Shown here piece by piece: positions 1 through 11,067 of a DNA stretch of 64,000 bases; the stretch's first letter is position 1; every line of letters starts with the position of its first letter. The notes under the pieces were generated by a model. It worked only from the letters and a program-made list of their open reading frames with translations, made no database searches and was not told where the DNA came from. The stretch covers positions 289,558-353,557 of the forward strand of contig JAMWET010002872.1 of NCBI GenBank assembly GCA_024036415.1, written 5' to 3'. The translations under genes and the position numbers were made by a program. The DNA comes from Prochilodus magdalenae. Lineage: Eukaryota > Chordata > Actinopteri > Characiformes > Prochilodontidae.

Positions 1-340
1 TATATCTTATATCTTTATATCTAAACATTTTAAATATGGAACTTTAAGATCGCTAGGTTCTATTCTTCTGTTTATTTTTAAATAAATTAATAAATCAGTC
101 CTGCAGGGGCGGGGGATGACCAATCACAAAGCAACACAGACACCGTCTCCAACATCACATAATGACCTTAAGCCCAAAAAAAAACCTAATTACTAAAAAC
201 AGCAAGTACCTGTAACAGGAAGTAGCCGAACGTGTTTAAAAGTAGACAAATTAAAAGTACCCAGAAAAGTTGAAAAGGACTAGTTGCTACCTACCTCTGT
301 TCAGATGCTCCTGAAGCCTGTTGCTCCTGAAGGTGTTGGT

Positions 341-557
341 GTAGCTCAGCAGATAACACCACTACCCACCAAGTAGTCAACACCACACGTGGGAGAATGG
401 GGTTCGAATCCCGGTCTGGGTGACTATGCTGTGCTACACCAATAAGAGTCCTTGGGCAAGACTCCTAACACTACACTGGCCTACCTGTAATGTGATTAAC
501 CTTGTAAGTCGCTCTGGATAAGAGCGTCAGCTAAATGCCGTAAATGTAAATGTAAGC
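341..557 (+). repeat. tRNA-derived SINE
   Basis: An RNA polymerase III type promoter is visible: an A-box-like 'tagctcagcaga' at 342-353 and a perfect B box 'ggttcgaatcc' at 401-411. The body that follows ends in 'gtcgctctggataagagcgt' and a short 'aatgtaaatgtaa' tail. This is the layout of a tRNA-derived SINE seen widely in ostariophysan fish. The tRNA part does not fold into a clean cloverleaf and lacks the even spacing of a functional tRNA, so I do not call a tRNA gene. Confidence 0.8.
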
Positions 558-1817
558 CTTGAGGAACTGAATTAGCGTTAAATTAGAACTGTGTAAAGTA
601 CTAAACATGCCATATGATATAAGCAAACCATGACCGTAATGAGTGTCTTGTGTTGTTTGCTCACAAACAGATGTAATAAAAGAATCCAGCTTTATGCCAG
701 GTCTTCACCAATCACACAGAGGATAGGAGGATGAAGGGTAGCTTGTGATTCCTTGTGTGAAGCTACTGCATTTTTTCAAACTGCTGCTGCTATTTGTGCA
801 TAAAAGAGGACAAAGGGCTTTGTCAAGGGTTTTATGATCATGGAGATCTAAAAATACAAGTTGGCTAAGACGGTCTCATTGACCTTGACTATGCAAGTCC
901 ATGAATTTTGGGGGCCAAGATTTTGTAGGAGCACTTAGGGAAGGTGTATATATTCAGTTAATGAAATTTACTTTGACACTTGTACATATGGCTATTTCTA
1001 ATCTTTATTTCTGCAGTCTCTCAAGTATTTGAGCCCTATTGGGCCTTTGGCGCTGGCAGTCAGAAGCCTCTGGGCACTGAACCCACTGACTTGGTTATTA
1101 CTGCTTAATATTACATCTGTTGCATTGTAGAAAAGCCAAAATATCCAGCGCTGCAATGCGTCCGCACATTTAATCGTTATTTAATTGTTATCAATATTAT
1201 CATTTGCTAAAAGACATAATTGCCTGTTAAGATGCAATATTGGATATGGCAAATGTGTGTTCAGTAGTTTACTAAGTGAGGGATTTTACATGAAGAACTC
1301 CCTCACCCCTTTTAGCACTTAATACTGGCAGACAGAGATGGAGGAATAGGGAACAGAAAATGCTAACTAGAGTGCTAGGCATTCCTGTCTATTTTTAAAT
1401 GGCCCTGATGAAGTAGCTTAAAGATCTGTGGTATTTTTTGTAAATGCTGATTAAACATCCTCTTTAGTGTATACACAGACACAAATGGGTTTTTTAAATC
1501 AAATAATGCAAATGAACGTTTAATTAATTTAGCTGGCCAACATGGCTAATGTGGTGCTTGTTGAGGGACTGTACAAACCCTGATATTGCTTTATCGACTA
1601 ATATCTATTTAGGAATACTGTGAAATACTATAACTAAACTATTAAAATGCTGAGTTTTATTTAAAAAATAAATAATTATAGTTCCACAAAGTTGACTGGC
1701 TGAGTTAGGCTTGAAGCCCTCAGTAAAAATACTCGATATACACTTTTGGTTACCCATACCCATATTACAGTGAGGCTTTTAATTTAGACCATAAATAAAA
1801 GAACTCTGGCAAAGTTG

Positions 1818-1820
<3 letters not shown>
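558..1820. other. AT-rich non-coding stretch, nothing recognised
   Basis: No exon with a plausible signal peptide, splice pair or known domain was found here, and no repeat family was recognised. Confidence 0.5.

Positions 1821-1821
<1 letters not shown>

Positions 1822-1851
<30 letters not shown>
1822..1851. repeat. (TA)n microsatellite
   Basis: An uninterrupted TA dinucleotide run. Translated on the minus strand it gives a meaningless YIYIYI stretch. Confidence 0.97.
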
Positions 1852-1855
<4 letters not shown>

Positions 1856-2320
1856 TCATCATCAAAAGAACAGTTGTACCCAGAGGGAAGTGTCGAACTG
1901 CAAAACTATTGGGAAGGATGATAAAGGTTACCAGGAACAACACATGATGATAAATTCCCATGCAGCTTAAATATTCTTACATTACCTGCAGATGGTGCGG
2001 TAGGGGTGGAGGCAGGAGTGACACCAGGCCTTCTGGATGTGTGACGCATCACAACAAGCCTTTTCTTCGTGCTGACCACACACAGAAGACAAAAGTGGGA
2101 CTTGAGAATGACTCATGGAGGGCATCACTGCTCGCAATCGTGGCTGTTGGGTCAGTCAGGTACAGCGATAAGAGCTGTTCTTGCTTACGTCACATGCATG
2201 GTCGAGCATGAAACTTGAATCCTTTGTATGTCTTACCTACCCACCAAGTTGTATTCCTGTTGATTCCTTCTAGGTGCAACTATTTGTGAAACAATTCTTT
2301 TGATAGTGACTGTATATATA
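1852..2320 (-). mobile_element. Decayed DNA-transposon fragment, same family as 48.4 kb
   Basis: The reverse complement aligns by eye with the element at 48.43-48.93 kb. Shared blocks are the 'aggcct..tgtcactcc..cctccacccctaccgc' segment (read backwards at 1998-2035) and the end segments 'ggtgcaactattt' (2272) and 'gcactcatcatcaaa' (1851). It carries multiple differences and no open transposase frame. The family looks Tc1-like from the better copy; that is a tentative family call. Confidence 0.55.
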
Positions 2321-2348
2321 TGTATATATGTGGAGTCTGTACATGTGT

Positions 2349-2383
2349 GTATATATATATATATTATATATATATATATATAT
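2349..2383. repeat. (TA)n microsatellite
   Basis: A TA run with one TT interruption, preceded by a looser tatatatgtatatatg stretch from about 2312. Confidence 0.95.
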
Positions 2384-4410
2384 GTCTCCTAATAGCTGTC
2401 ATTTATTTATTTACAATGTCCAGAAGGTCTAGACTAGAACTAATCCATCTTAACATCAGTACATATGATTAGACTACTTTCTGAAGGCTGTTTTAAGTGT
2501 TTAATACTTTTGTTTCCAAAAAGGACGAAAAGAGTTCTACTATTAATACCTGCAGAACTGAATTACAGTAATGTATGCATGATAACTATATTAAAATTAT
2601 GTTTTACAAAAATTATAAAAATATACTGAAGATTACAGACATAGGCCAAGAATGCCCAGAAGGTTCTCCACTGATATACCCATACTTATAACAGCCTCTC
2701 AAATATCTTAATTAATGTGCTAAGACTAAAACCTCAGATCAGTTAATTGTTGGTGAGGCAAAGAATCAAAGTGTTATTGAAACAAATCTGAAACTGTCTA
2801 AAACTGTATTAATCGTACCGTATGTAGCTCAGTTTGGTTTAAACCCAGGGCCTGTCAACTAGTTGCCCTGAACAAATAATGTGGCAGCTGCTAACAGACC
2901 AACAGCCTCCTCCCACAATGAGGTTTTACTGTAAGCATGTAGTCACACAGTGATTAGAGTGTAATATTAGTGTATTAATAATAATTATTTAATATTATTA
3001 TTCAATAATAATGATATTTACGATTGCTATTTGTCACTTTTAACTCGCATTTTATGTTTTATGGACTAACGTGGCACATTTGACTCAAAGTGTCTTCATT
3101 CTTCAGACTGTAATGGTAAGCGTGATGTTTCATTGCATTGCCAGATGCATTCCACACACATTAAAGCGATGGTTCGTGGTTATTGCGCATTAAGCATCAT
3201 GGCATTTCCGTGCCCAGAACTCTTTGATAATTCTGGTCACTTGATAGTCTGCCTGTCTGCAGCTCACAGTGCAGAAAACCTGTGAAAAAAAAAATAGAAA
3301 AGAGAAACTGCTCTTTTCTTAGAACTGAAAGCTAGCAAACAAACTGAAACTCAGCAAGGTTGTTGACGAGACTCTCATTAGCCGATTAAATGATGAGCAC
3401 GGCAAAAAAGGTCACAGAGATTAATTGATATAGATACTTGGAATTTTATGTGATCAAAGCCTTAAGACACGATTGTTAGTGATTTATTTTTTTGAAATGC
3501 TTAATATGTTCATGATTTTATTTGTGAAGATATTATATTTGGGCCACGTACAGTAGAGATTAAGAATTTGATGTAGAATAACTACACGTGATATTAGTCA
3601 TCTTTTTAATGAAATGAAATTCCCTCCTGCTATTAAACTGGGACAAAGTATCTGCAGTACAGTATTTGTGCTGGAAAAAATTAGTGCTTATTGACATTAC
3701 GGCTGGAAACACTAGCTCATGGTAAGGGATGGCAAACCGAGTTGAGAGAGGAAAGCAGTAGGTGGACTGTGCAGTGAAAAGAGTGCGCCATCGCAGCTAT
3801 ACTGAAGTGAGGCATTTCTTCCTATCTTGAATAAAAACACATGCCTATGTAGCCCTAGTCTTAACCGCTGTGGTTGTGCAAACAATAGGATTCTAAATTT
3901 AAAGCCCCCCGCACTCTATGAGAGAACTCTCCTTGATGTAAGACCACAATTGAGCTACACTGGAAACAGATACAGCGACCTCAAAAATTGCTAATGAAAA
4001 ACCACAGTGAAAGACATTCTGAGAAACACATTTGATTGTAGGCATATAGAAAGCCTAAATCTCTTTTTGTTGGGCTGATTGTGTGTTGTTTAGATGTATT
4101 TTTTCCTACGTCTCGAGGTACAATTCATTATTCTCCAGGCCCTGTGGTGAGCAGTGGGTTGATAGGTCTGGTGAAATGCCATTAACATTATTAAGAACTT
4201 CAGATCTAAGTCAATGACCAATGTGGGTTTTTTTCTGGTTTGTCCTGAGGGTCGTGTTTAGCAGGAGAAAAGTACATTGTGGTCATGTGTAAGGAAGTTC
4301 CCCAAAATGTAAAACATCTCAAATTAAATGTAAATGAAAGACCTAATGTGTGACTCACATACAGTAAAGAGAATAAAGAGTCCACACTACTATTGTGTAC
4401 TGTAAACACA
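2384..4410. other. Non-coding stretch, nothing recognised
   Basis: AT-rich, with short ORFs only. I see no splice-flanked exon or known repeat family. Confidence 0.45.
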
Positions 4411-4413
4411 ATT

Positions 4414-5348
4414 GCACGATATACACTATAGTACTATAGCACTATATACACTATAGTACTGTATACACTATAGTACTATAGCGCTATATACACTATAGTA
4501 CAGTATACACTATAGTACTAAAGTAGTGTATACACTATGGTAAGGTGTACACCATAGTACAGTATACACTATAGTAAGGTGTACACCATAGTACAGTATA
4601 CACTATAGTGCTATAGTACGGTATACACTATAGTACAGTATACACTATAGTACTTTAGTAGTGTATACACTATGGTAAGGTGTACACCATAGTACAGTAT
4701 ACAATATAGTACTATAGTACTGTATACACTATAGTACTGTATACACTATAGTACTATAGCACTATACACACTATAGTACAGTATACACTATAGTACTAAA
4801 GGAGTGTATACACTATGGTAAGGTGTACACCATAGTACAGTATACAATATAGTACTATAGCACTATATACACTATAGTACATTATACACTATAGTACTAA
4901 AGTAGTGTATACACTATGGTAAGGTGTACACCATAGTATAGTATACACTATAGTATTATAGTATGGTATACACTATAGTACAGTATACACTATAGTACTT
5001 CAGTACAGGATACACTATAGTACAGTATACACTATAGTGCTATAGTACGGTATACACTATAGTACAGTATACACTATGGTAAAGTGTACACCATAGTACA
5101 GTATAAACTATAGTACGGTATACAATATATGTCCAGTATACACTATAGTACGGTATACACTATAGTACAGTATACACTATAGTACTATAGTATGGTATAC
5201 ACTATAGTACAGCATACAATATAGTACTATAGTAGTGTATACACTATAGTAAGGTGTACACCATAGTACAGTATACACTATAATATTATAGTATGGTATA
5301 CACTTTAGTACAATATACAATATATGACTATAGTAGTGTATACACTAC
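4414..5348. repeat. Palindrome-rich AT satellite
   Basis: About 930 bp made almost wholly of variants of a roughly 15-17-bp unit, 'agtatacactatagtac'. Each unit contains self-complementary cores (ACTATAGT, GTATAC, AGTACT). A recurrent higher-order block pairs 'actatggt' with 'accatagt' around a central 'ggtgtacacc'. Units differ by single bases rather than being identical, so it is an old or fast-mutating tandem array. On either strand it could fold into many small hairpins or cruciforms. Confidence 0.93.
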
Positions 5349-6379
5349 AGTTGTTTGCATTTTCTGCTTCTTGCTAATCTAAAACACAGATTTAAACTCA
5401 TTAGTTCATAAAACCCTACTCCACATTGGAGCTGCTCAGTTTTTTTTTGTTCTAGGACAGATCTTCTTCAGCTTTAGGTGTTGTTTGGTGGCAGTTTTGG
5501 TGGTCAACCAGATGTTGCATAGTTAAGAGTTTCATTTTCTCTGTATTTCTCAGTCATTTTTTAAATTCTAATAGTTTCCTTCCCTCCCCAACTTTTCCTT
5601 TGATTTAGCTTTTTTTTTGTGAAAGTGGAATATTTGATATTTATCTCCTGAGAAATAGTTGTTTAAAAAAAAAAAAAATTGCTTGGGAGAAGTTAACCAA
5701 TAGCCTGGTTTATTTAAAACGTATTTCCAGCTAAATAGCTTTTCTGTCAGAGAAAGAGGGTTTTGCTTAAATGGAACCACAGACAAATGTCTGTAAAGGT
5801 CACAGCGACCTCTGACCACACATTATAACCACCAGTGTTAGCTCTTTAACTCTTGAATACTCTTTTAGGTGTTTCTTGCATTAAAGATCACGATCGGTTT
5901 CCAAACTGCTTTTTGCCAGCCTAATTTTAATGTCACATTTATCAGAACCTAGCAAGCATGGAGGGGTTAGTGCGGGGTTAAAGCTATTTTGGCCTACTGG
6001 AAAGCCCCTTATGGTAACCTTCATGTAATACTACAGGAATGCACAAAGACAACAAAACCTTGTGCCACACTGCATTTCACCCATGAGTTTTCAAGCCTTG
6101 TGAATTTATAAAAAGGCTCTCTTCAAAACCATTTCCATCTTACATGTCTCCTGTAAGAATGATTATAACCACTCAGCAAGCATATGAGTGGCATGAATGC
6201 AATTCTGGACACTGAAGTTCATATGCTTTGAGCCCCCCTTGTGGACAGCAGTACACATGCAGATGAGCTGAAGAATTCAGATCCAGCTGAGACAACATCA
6301 GAAAGGAAAGAAACATACTAACTGAGTGGGTAGAGTTACATTACAACATTTTTATATTACAACACAAATGACTCTGCAT
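5349..6379. other. Non-coding stretch, nothing recognised
   Basis: No supported exon. Contains short A and T homopolymer runs (for example about 5665-5679). Confidence 0.45.
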
Positions 6380-6770
6380 AGCTTCGCTGTCTCCAAAATG
6401 GCCACTTTACAGGAGAGGACAAAAACCTGATTTACTTTTAATGTAAGTCAATGGAACCAGACTTTTTTCAAGCAATTTTGCTCTGTTTCTGTTGACACAT
6501 TCATCATGAAATTCACACGCAATGTAAATGACAGCTGCTGTGTTCAAATGATGCAAAGATAAAAGTAAAAATCAACAACAATGGAGAAATACGTATATTA
6601 GAAAATAACATTTTTTTTTATGACCCTTCAGGGTCGCAGGGGGTTTCTGAGTCTCATAGCGTTCATCAGGAGGAAGGCAGGACTATTTGTGTGTTCATAT
6701 AGGCTAAATTTATTACTTAATGTGCTTAATTTAATAAAATGTTCTTGATGATGTTAGTGAGGCTGTACTG
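6380..6770 (+). repeat. Dispersed fish repeat
   Basis: The stretch 'acaggagaggacaaaaacc ... aatgtaagtcaatgg ... ttcaagcaattttg ... gacagctgctgtgttcaaatgatg' recurs in diverged form at 50,790-50,935 (and in its inverted image near 51,900-52,030). It continues into 'tgacccttcagggtcg'. I recognise it as a moderately repeated, non-coding ostariophysan element but cannot name the family. Confidence 0.6.
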
Positions 6771-7829
6771 GACACAGCATACAGCACATTGGGCGGTTTA
6801 ATGTATTAACAGATACACAAATTAGGCATGAAACTGATCAGATATTGAATATCTTTTTAGCCAGCTCTGAATCTGCCTTCCATTCTATTATCTCATTTAG
6901 GTCTCTGCAACAAGTAAAGCCACTCTGAGATTTACAAGATTTATTCACTCTCTCTTTTTCTCTTCCTCAAATTCTCAGACAACAGATTCTTCCATTTCTT
7001 CTCACCTCTGTAATCATTTCCATGTTGGGAATATCTTCCTCTTATAGCTAGCTGTAGACTCATAGTTGCTGGAGTGCCTTAAAGTGTTATGCAGTTCTTA
7101 TAGGTTGAGGTTTAACGTTGGTGTCCACTCCACCAAAGTTATATAATGCTATAGTAGGCATTTTGGCAAAGGCAGAGATGCTACACTGTTAGTGTACCAT
7201 TCAAATGAGCTACTACTTTAAGACATATGTTACAGAGTCTTACTTTAAATGACAGATCCCCTTAAATTGTACTGTTCCTTCATTTCTGTTTATTATAGCC
7301 ATGTTATAACAGACATGCAGCTTCCAAGTTTTGCTGGAAGTTTCCAAGTTTTACTAGTCAAATTCCTCTGTGTGCAAACACAAATGTCAAGAAATGGCCT
7401 TAAAAAACTCTCTACTCAGAGAATGATTGGTCTCACCTAAATGAACCAATGGTGCATAAATCTGCTGCAAGCACACTTATCTGTTTCCTATCTACCTTGA
7501 TATTTCAATTAGGCTCAGCTTAGCTTATTTGTGGTTCAGCAGTGTTTTAGTACAGACTAACTTAAAAGATTAACCCTTAAAGGAGCCACTTTCTCAAAAT
7601 AATTTCATGTCACATTTTCACATGTGTATGAACTTAGGACCACTAGAAATCTTACAATGTAATTTTAATTATTCTGTATTATATATAGAATAAAAGTATG
7701 TCTGGGGTCACCAGATGCTTTTCATGTTTTTGAGAATAGTATCAACTTTCTTAAATTTACGGTTCATTACCTGAGGCCTGCTGGACCTCAATCAGTGCAT
7801 TCCTGTCAGACATGCTCACAGCTCCCTCT
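6771..7829. other. Non-coding stretch, nothing recognised
   Basis: Only short unsupported ORFs are present. Confidence 0.45.
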
Positions 7830-8050
7830 AATGGTCAGTGTCCAGAGACCATGTGACAGAAACTCTGGTAAACGTAAACGGCAACAAGGCATCTGGACCT
7901 GACAGCATGCCATGCCAACCTGGTATGCCAATATGTGGACCTTCCTGGCATCTTGAACACCTCCTTGTACCCAGCTACTGTCTCACACCTGCCATAAGAG
8001 GAAGACCATTCTCATTCAGTGCAGAAGAGGTTTACAGACACAAGCCTGAA
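7830..8050 (+). mobile_element. LINE reverse-transcriptase fragment, decayed
   Basis: The frame from 7838 contains 'VNGNKASGPDSMP' (about 7871-7909), matching the N-x-x-K-A-x-G-P-D-x-I-P signature at the start of the RT domain in L2/CR1/Rex-type non-LTR retrotransposons. The following residues resemble the usual region after the motif only after frameshifts. No other RT motifs are intact, so this is a dead fragment. Confidence 0.7.
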
Positions 8051-8167
8051 CCAAGTGTCAAAAGTGCCTCTATATTACCGTCCACATTGTTGTTTCAGGC
8101 AGAGGAAAGTCTCGGGGTGCATCCCAGTATTATGCTTAATACTAATCGGTATTTAGTATATAGCAGT

Positions 8168-8358
8168 GTGTCTCAGCCCTGGTAATGGAGGGACCCTGCC
8201 CTTCATATGTTAGTGCTTTCCCTGCTCCCAACACACCTGATTCGATCTATCAGCTCATTTACAAGCCCTTTCAGAGCTGCAGGGTGTGTTACAGCAGAGT
8301 ATCCACTGCAATGTGTACAGCAGGGTGCCTCCAGGACCAGGGTTGAGAAACACTGGGA
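8168..8358. mobile_element. Fold-back non-autonomous DNA element (MITE-like)
   Basis: The ends are imperfect inverted repeats: 'tgtctcagccctggt' at the left and 'accagggttgagaaaca' at the right. The interior contains 'ttccctgctcccaacacacctgattc', part of a very common fish palindromic repeat. It has no coding capacity. The superfamily is not decided by what is visible. Confidence 0.7.
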
Positions 8359-8433
8359 TATAGTACGGTCATGAAAGTTGAGTACACTCAAAAATCCATA
8401 ATGCACAGTTAGAACCATTTGATTTTTGACTGT

Positions 8434-8505
8434 GATGACTATAATGATGAACACTATGATGACTATAATGATGAACACTATGATGACTATAATGATGAGC
8501 ACTAT
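8434..8505. repeat. 24-bp tandem repeat, three copies
   Basis: Three copies of a 24-base unit starting 'gatgactataatgatga' lie end to end (8434-8457, 8458-8481, 8482-8505). The third differs by one base (gagc for gaac). The overlapping ORFs on both strands (IIVIIV and MMTIMMNT repeats) are by-products of it. Confidence 0.97.
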
Positions 8506-9110
8506 TTTCCCACAATGCACCAGGAAATGGAAAAAGTTTCTCATGTCTGTAATATTAAAAAAACAGGGTGAATACCTATGCAACAGTGGCTACAGTGGTG
8601 GCAGGGCCAGAAATGGTTTATAAATGTACATTTAACCCAAATCTGTCAGAACAGCCTGTAACACATTTTTTCTAGTAAATAATGTGTTTATTTATTTGTG
8701 TAAAGAAAACCTCACTAGACTTCTTCACTTCCTGTTAGTAAGACATTGTGTAGTATGTTAACATTTTGTGTTCTAGTGTCTAAACTCATATTGTTAGGAT
8801 TAACACGAGTATACACTGACTAGTATTAGTGTGTAGTACCCAACTGAGATGCAGCCTTGGGGCGAAGACATATGTCAACAGAGAGCAAAGCTAACAAAGC
8901 CCACAACCCATTATTTAACAAAGATAAAAGTGCTTGTATGATACTAAACCTTATATGAAACATCCAGCAAAGCTTTAATAAAGTATATGAGATGTAAATA
9001 TGATAATTCGGCTTTTAAGAGCGCTTATCATCTCAGAAGTGGGTGGGTGTGCCTGGAGTGATTCACCTTTTATACAGAACTGAAATTATCATCGCGAGAA
9101 AACCAACTGA
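8506..9110. other. Non-coding stretch, nothing recognised
   Basis: No supported gene or repeat family. Confidence 0.4.
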
Positions 9111-9345
9111 TGTCTAGACGTATAGATGAGCAAACAACCAGATAGATGAAGGAATGTGAAATGAAACAGATGAAAAAATGTGCAGATGAACGAATGGAAA
9201 CAATGCAGAAATAAATGGATGAACAGATATTAGACAGATCAAGGAACAAACAAATGGCTGGCCAAAGCAACACAAAAAATCAGCTGAACAGATGTGCACA
9301 GGAACCAACAGATGAATAAATGGACAAATGAAGCAATGAATTAAT
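9111..9345. repeat. Degenerate GATGAA/GAACAAAT-type simple repeat
   Basis: Loose, purine-rich repetition of gatgaa, gaacaa and gaataaatg words over about 230 bp, without a fixed period. It resembles a decayed tetranucleotide or hexanucleotide tail. Confidence 0.6.
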
Positions 9346-10379
9346 ATATAAGAGGATCAAACAAACAGCGTTGGTGTAAGGACTCGCTGACTCAGCGATG
9401 TGATTGGTTTTTGTGTTTTCTCCTGCAGTGTTGTTTTGGTTAGATAAGTTAGTGAACTGGGGGAGAACATTTTTTTATGTCTATTTCAGGACTTAGACTA
9501 CCTCTGAATGTTAATTACATCCATCACTGCTAATAAAAACAATCCTGTTTGGTCTTTTTTGTCTGGTTTGGTTAAAGTGGGAAGACTGGGGAGACCTTTT
9601 TGTGTTGTAGCCTACAGAGACTACAGAGACTGTAACAACATGTATATTGTGGCCCAGAGGGACAAGGTGAACTTAGAAATAAAGTACCCAGGGACTATAA
9701 GGGGTTACCCGGGACTATAAGAGGGAGCTCACAGTGCTTTTCATTGTACTTTCTGCAATGTTCACTTCGATGCAAAGTATATATACTATTTGAATATAAG
9801 AGATCAAAAAGAAGAAAGGGGTAAAATACACATATTTCCCAGCTCCTGGTTTAACCATTCATGGTAGTTATTTCTCACATGGGTACCCAAAAAAGAGAAC
9901 TCTGTTAGCAGCACAGACCTAGATCTAAGTGATTATAACAAACAAGGGTCTGTAGAATTTGTGCAAAAAATCTAAAAAATGAGTAGCAGTTCTGTGGGCA
10001 GAAAATGTTTTGGTTAATAGTTCATCTGATATCAGTTTAATGTGCTATGTTTGATGTATACATCTGAATAAATATTAATATATTTATATAAATAATAGAA
10101 ATATGATCTCTAATCCAACTGCACAAAACCCAAGTAGCTCATCAACATAGTGAAAGGCTCACTATGGCAGTGTTTGCCAATTAACTGAGTATGAGAACTA
10201 GGACACACTTGGACCTCTTGGTCTTTGCAGGCATGTGTAAATGGGGACCAAAATACAGTGGATGCACCAACTGGGAAAGGGCATGTGCTTAGAGCTTTTG
10301 GCTCAAAGTCAAGCCGCTTCATCTAGTAGAAATGAACACAGTTCATTATGTAGGTGGACCTCATTGTCAACAATGATAA
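9346..10379. other. Non-coding stretch
   Basis: A local tandem of 'ggactataagggg.tacccgggactataag' near 9690-9722 is the only structure noticed. No gene is supported. Confidence 0.4.
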
Positions 10380-10575
10380 ACCAGCCTACATGGACAAAAT
10401 GAAACTTCTCATGGCATGGTGCATGGAAAGCTGGAACTCACTGTCAACAAAACAAAGGGGATGATTGTTGATGTAGGGATGGCTGATGGTAAATATGCTC
10501 CTATAATCATCAGTGAGGAACTTAGAAATAATCTGAGTGTACATGAGGATGTCTACTGGAGCTTCGTGCATTAAA
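10380..10575 (+). mobile_element. Possible LINE RT fragment
   Basis: The plus strand reads 'SLSTKQRG'/'LTVNKTKGMIVDV' around 10,438-10,475, resembling the N-x-x-K-T-K-x-M-I-V-D-F segment that follows the YADD box in L2/Rex-type RTs. Frame breaks are frequent and no other motif is clear, so this is a weak call. Confidence 0.4.
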
Positions 10576-10736
10576 CAACATTAAGTGAACCCTTGAATGT
10601 CCAGCTCAATTATTTTTTGGTGTAGCACATTTTGAGTCACAATATCCAATAAGGAAGTTTTGAACATAACTCAACCTGATTATGCTATCTCTACCAAATG
10701 GCAGAGGTATGTTAGGCTAAAACAATCCACTAGAGG

Positions 10737-10750
10737 TCACTAAGTCTTTC
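10737..10750 (+). promoter_or_regulatory. CTCF-like motif (one mismatch)
   Basis: 'ccactagaggtcac' matches the CTCF core CCASYAGRKGGCRS except for T in place of G in the GGC. It lies about 300 bp from a better match in the same orientation. Motif match only. Confidence 0.3.
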
Positions 10751-11053
10751 AATAGATGCACCTTTACTCGTCTCATGCATAGAGGAAATGCTCCAGAACC
10801 ATTTTTAAAAATATATTTACAGTAACTTACATTGAGTTGCTAGGAAATGAGAAATCCATTTAGTTACAAGGCGTTGGATAGGTCAGATACTTATTTTGGA
10901 GAATTCGGACTGGACCATCATTTTAACTAGTAATTAATAATTTTTTTAAATATGATTGCAAACAAGTATTATTTACATTCATAAAACATGGCAATCAAAT
11001 ACAGTCAATGCAACACATTACTAGGAATACAAAGCTTGTTGTAATAAGTTCTG

Positions 11054-11067
11054 CCAGCAGAGGGCAC
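11054..11067 (+). promoter_or_regulatory. CTCF core motif
   Basis: 'ccagcagagggcac' matches the CTCF core consensus at every position. It sits about 3 kb from the distal end of the chemokine cluster, so a boundary role is conceivable. Occupancy cannot be judged from sequence. Confidence 0.4.

Noticed and set aside
342..415. Functional tRNA gene
   Set aside because: A and B boxes are present but the spacing and arms do not form a cloverleaf, and a SINE body follows.
1779..1961. ORF with YIYIYI
   Set aside because: It is a translated TA microsatellite.
4414..5348. CRISPR-like array
   Set aside because: Units are short, variable and lack unique spacers of fixed length. The sequence is eukaryotic and it is a satellite.
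8203..8623. ORFs with IIVIIV and MMTIMMNT repeats
   Set aside because: They are translations of the 24-bp tandem repeat and the fold-back element.
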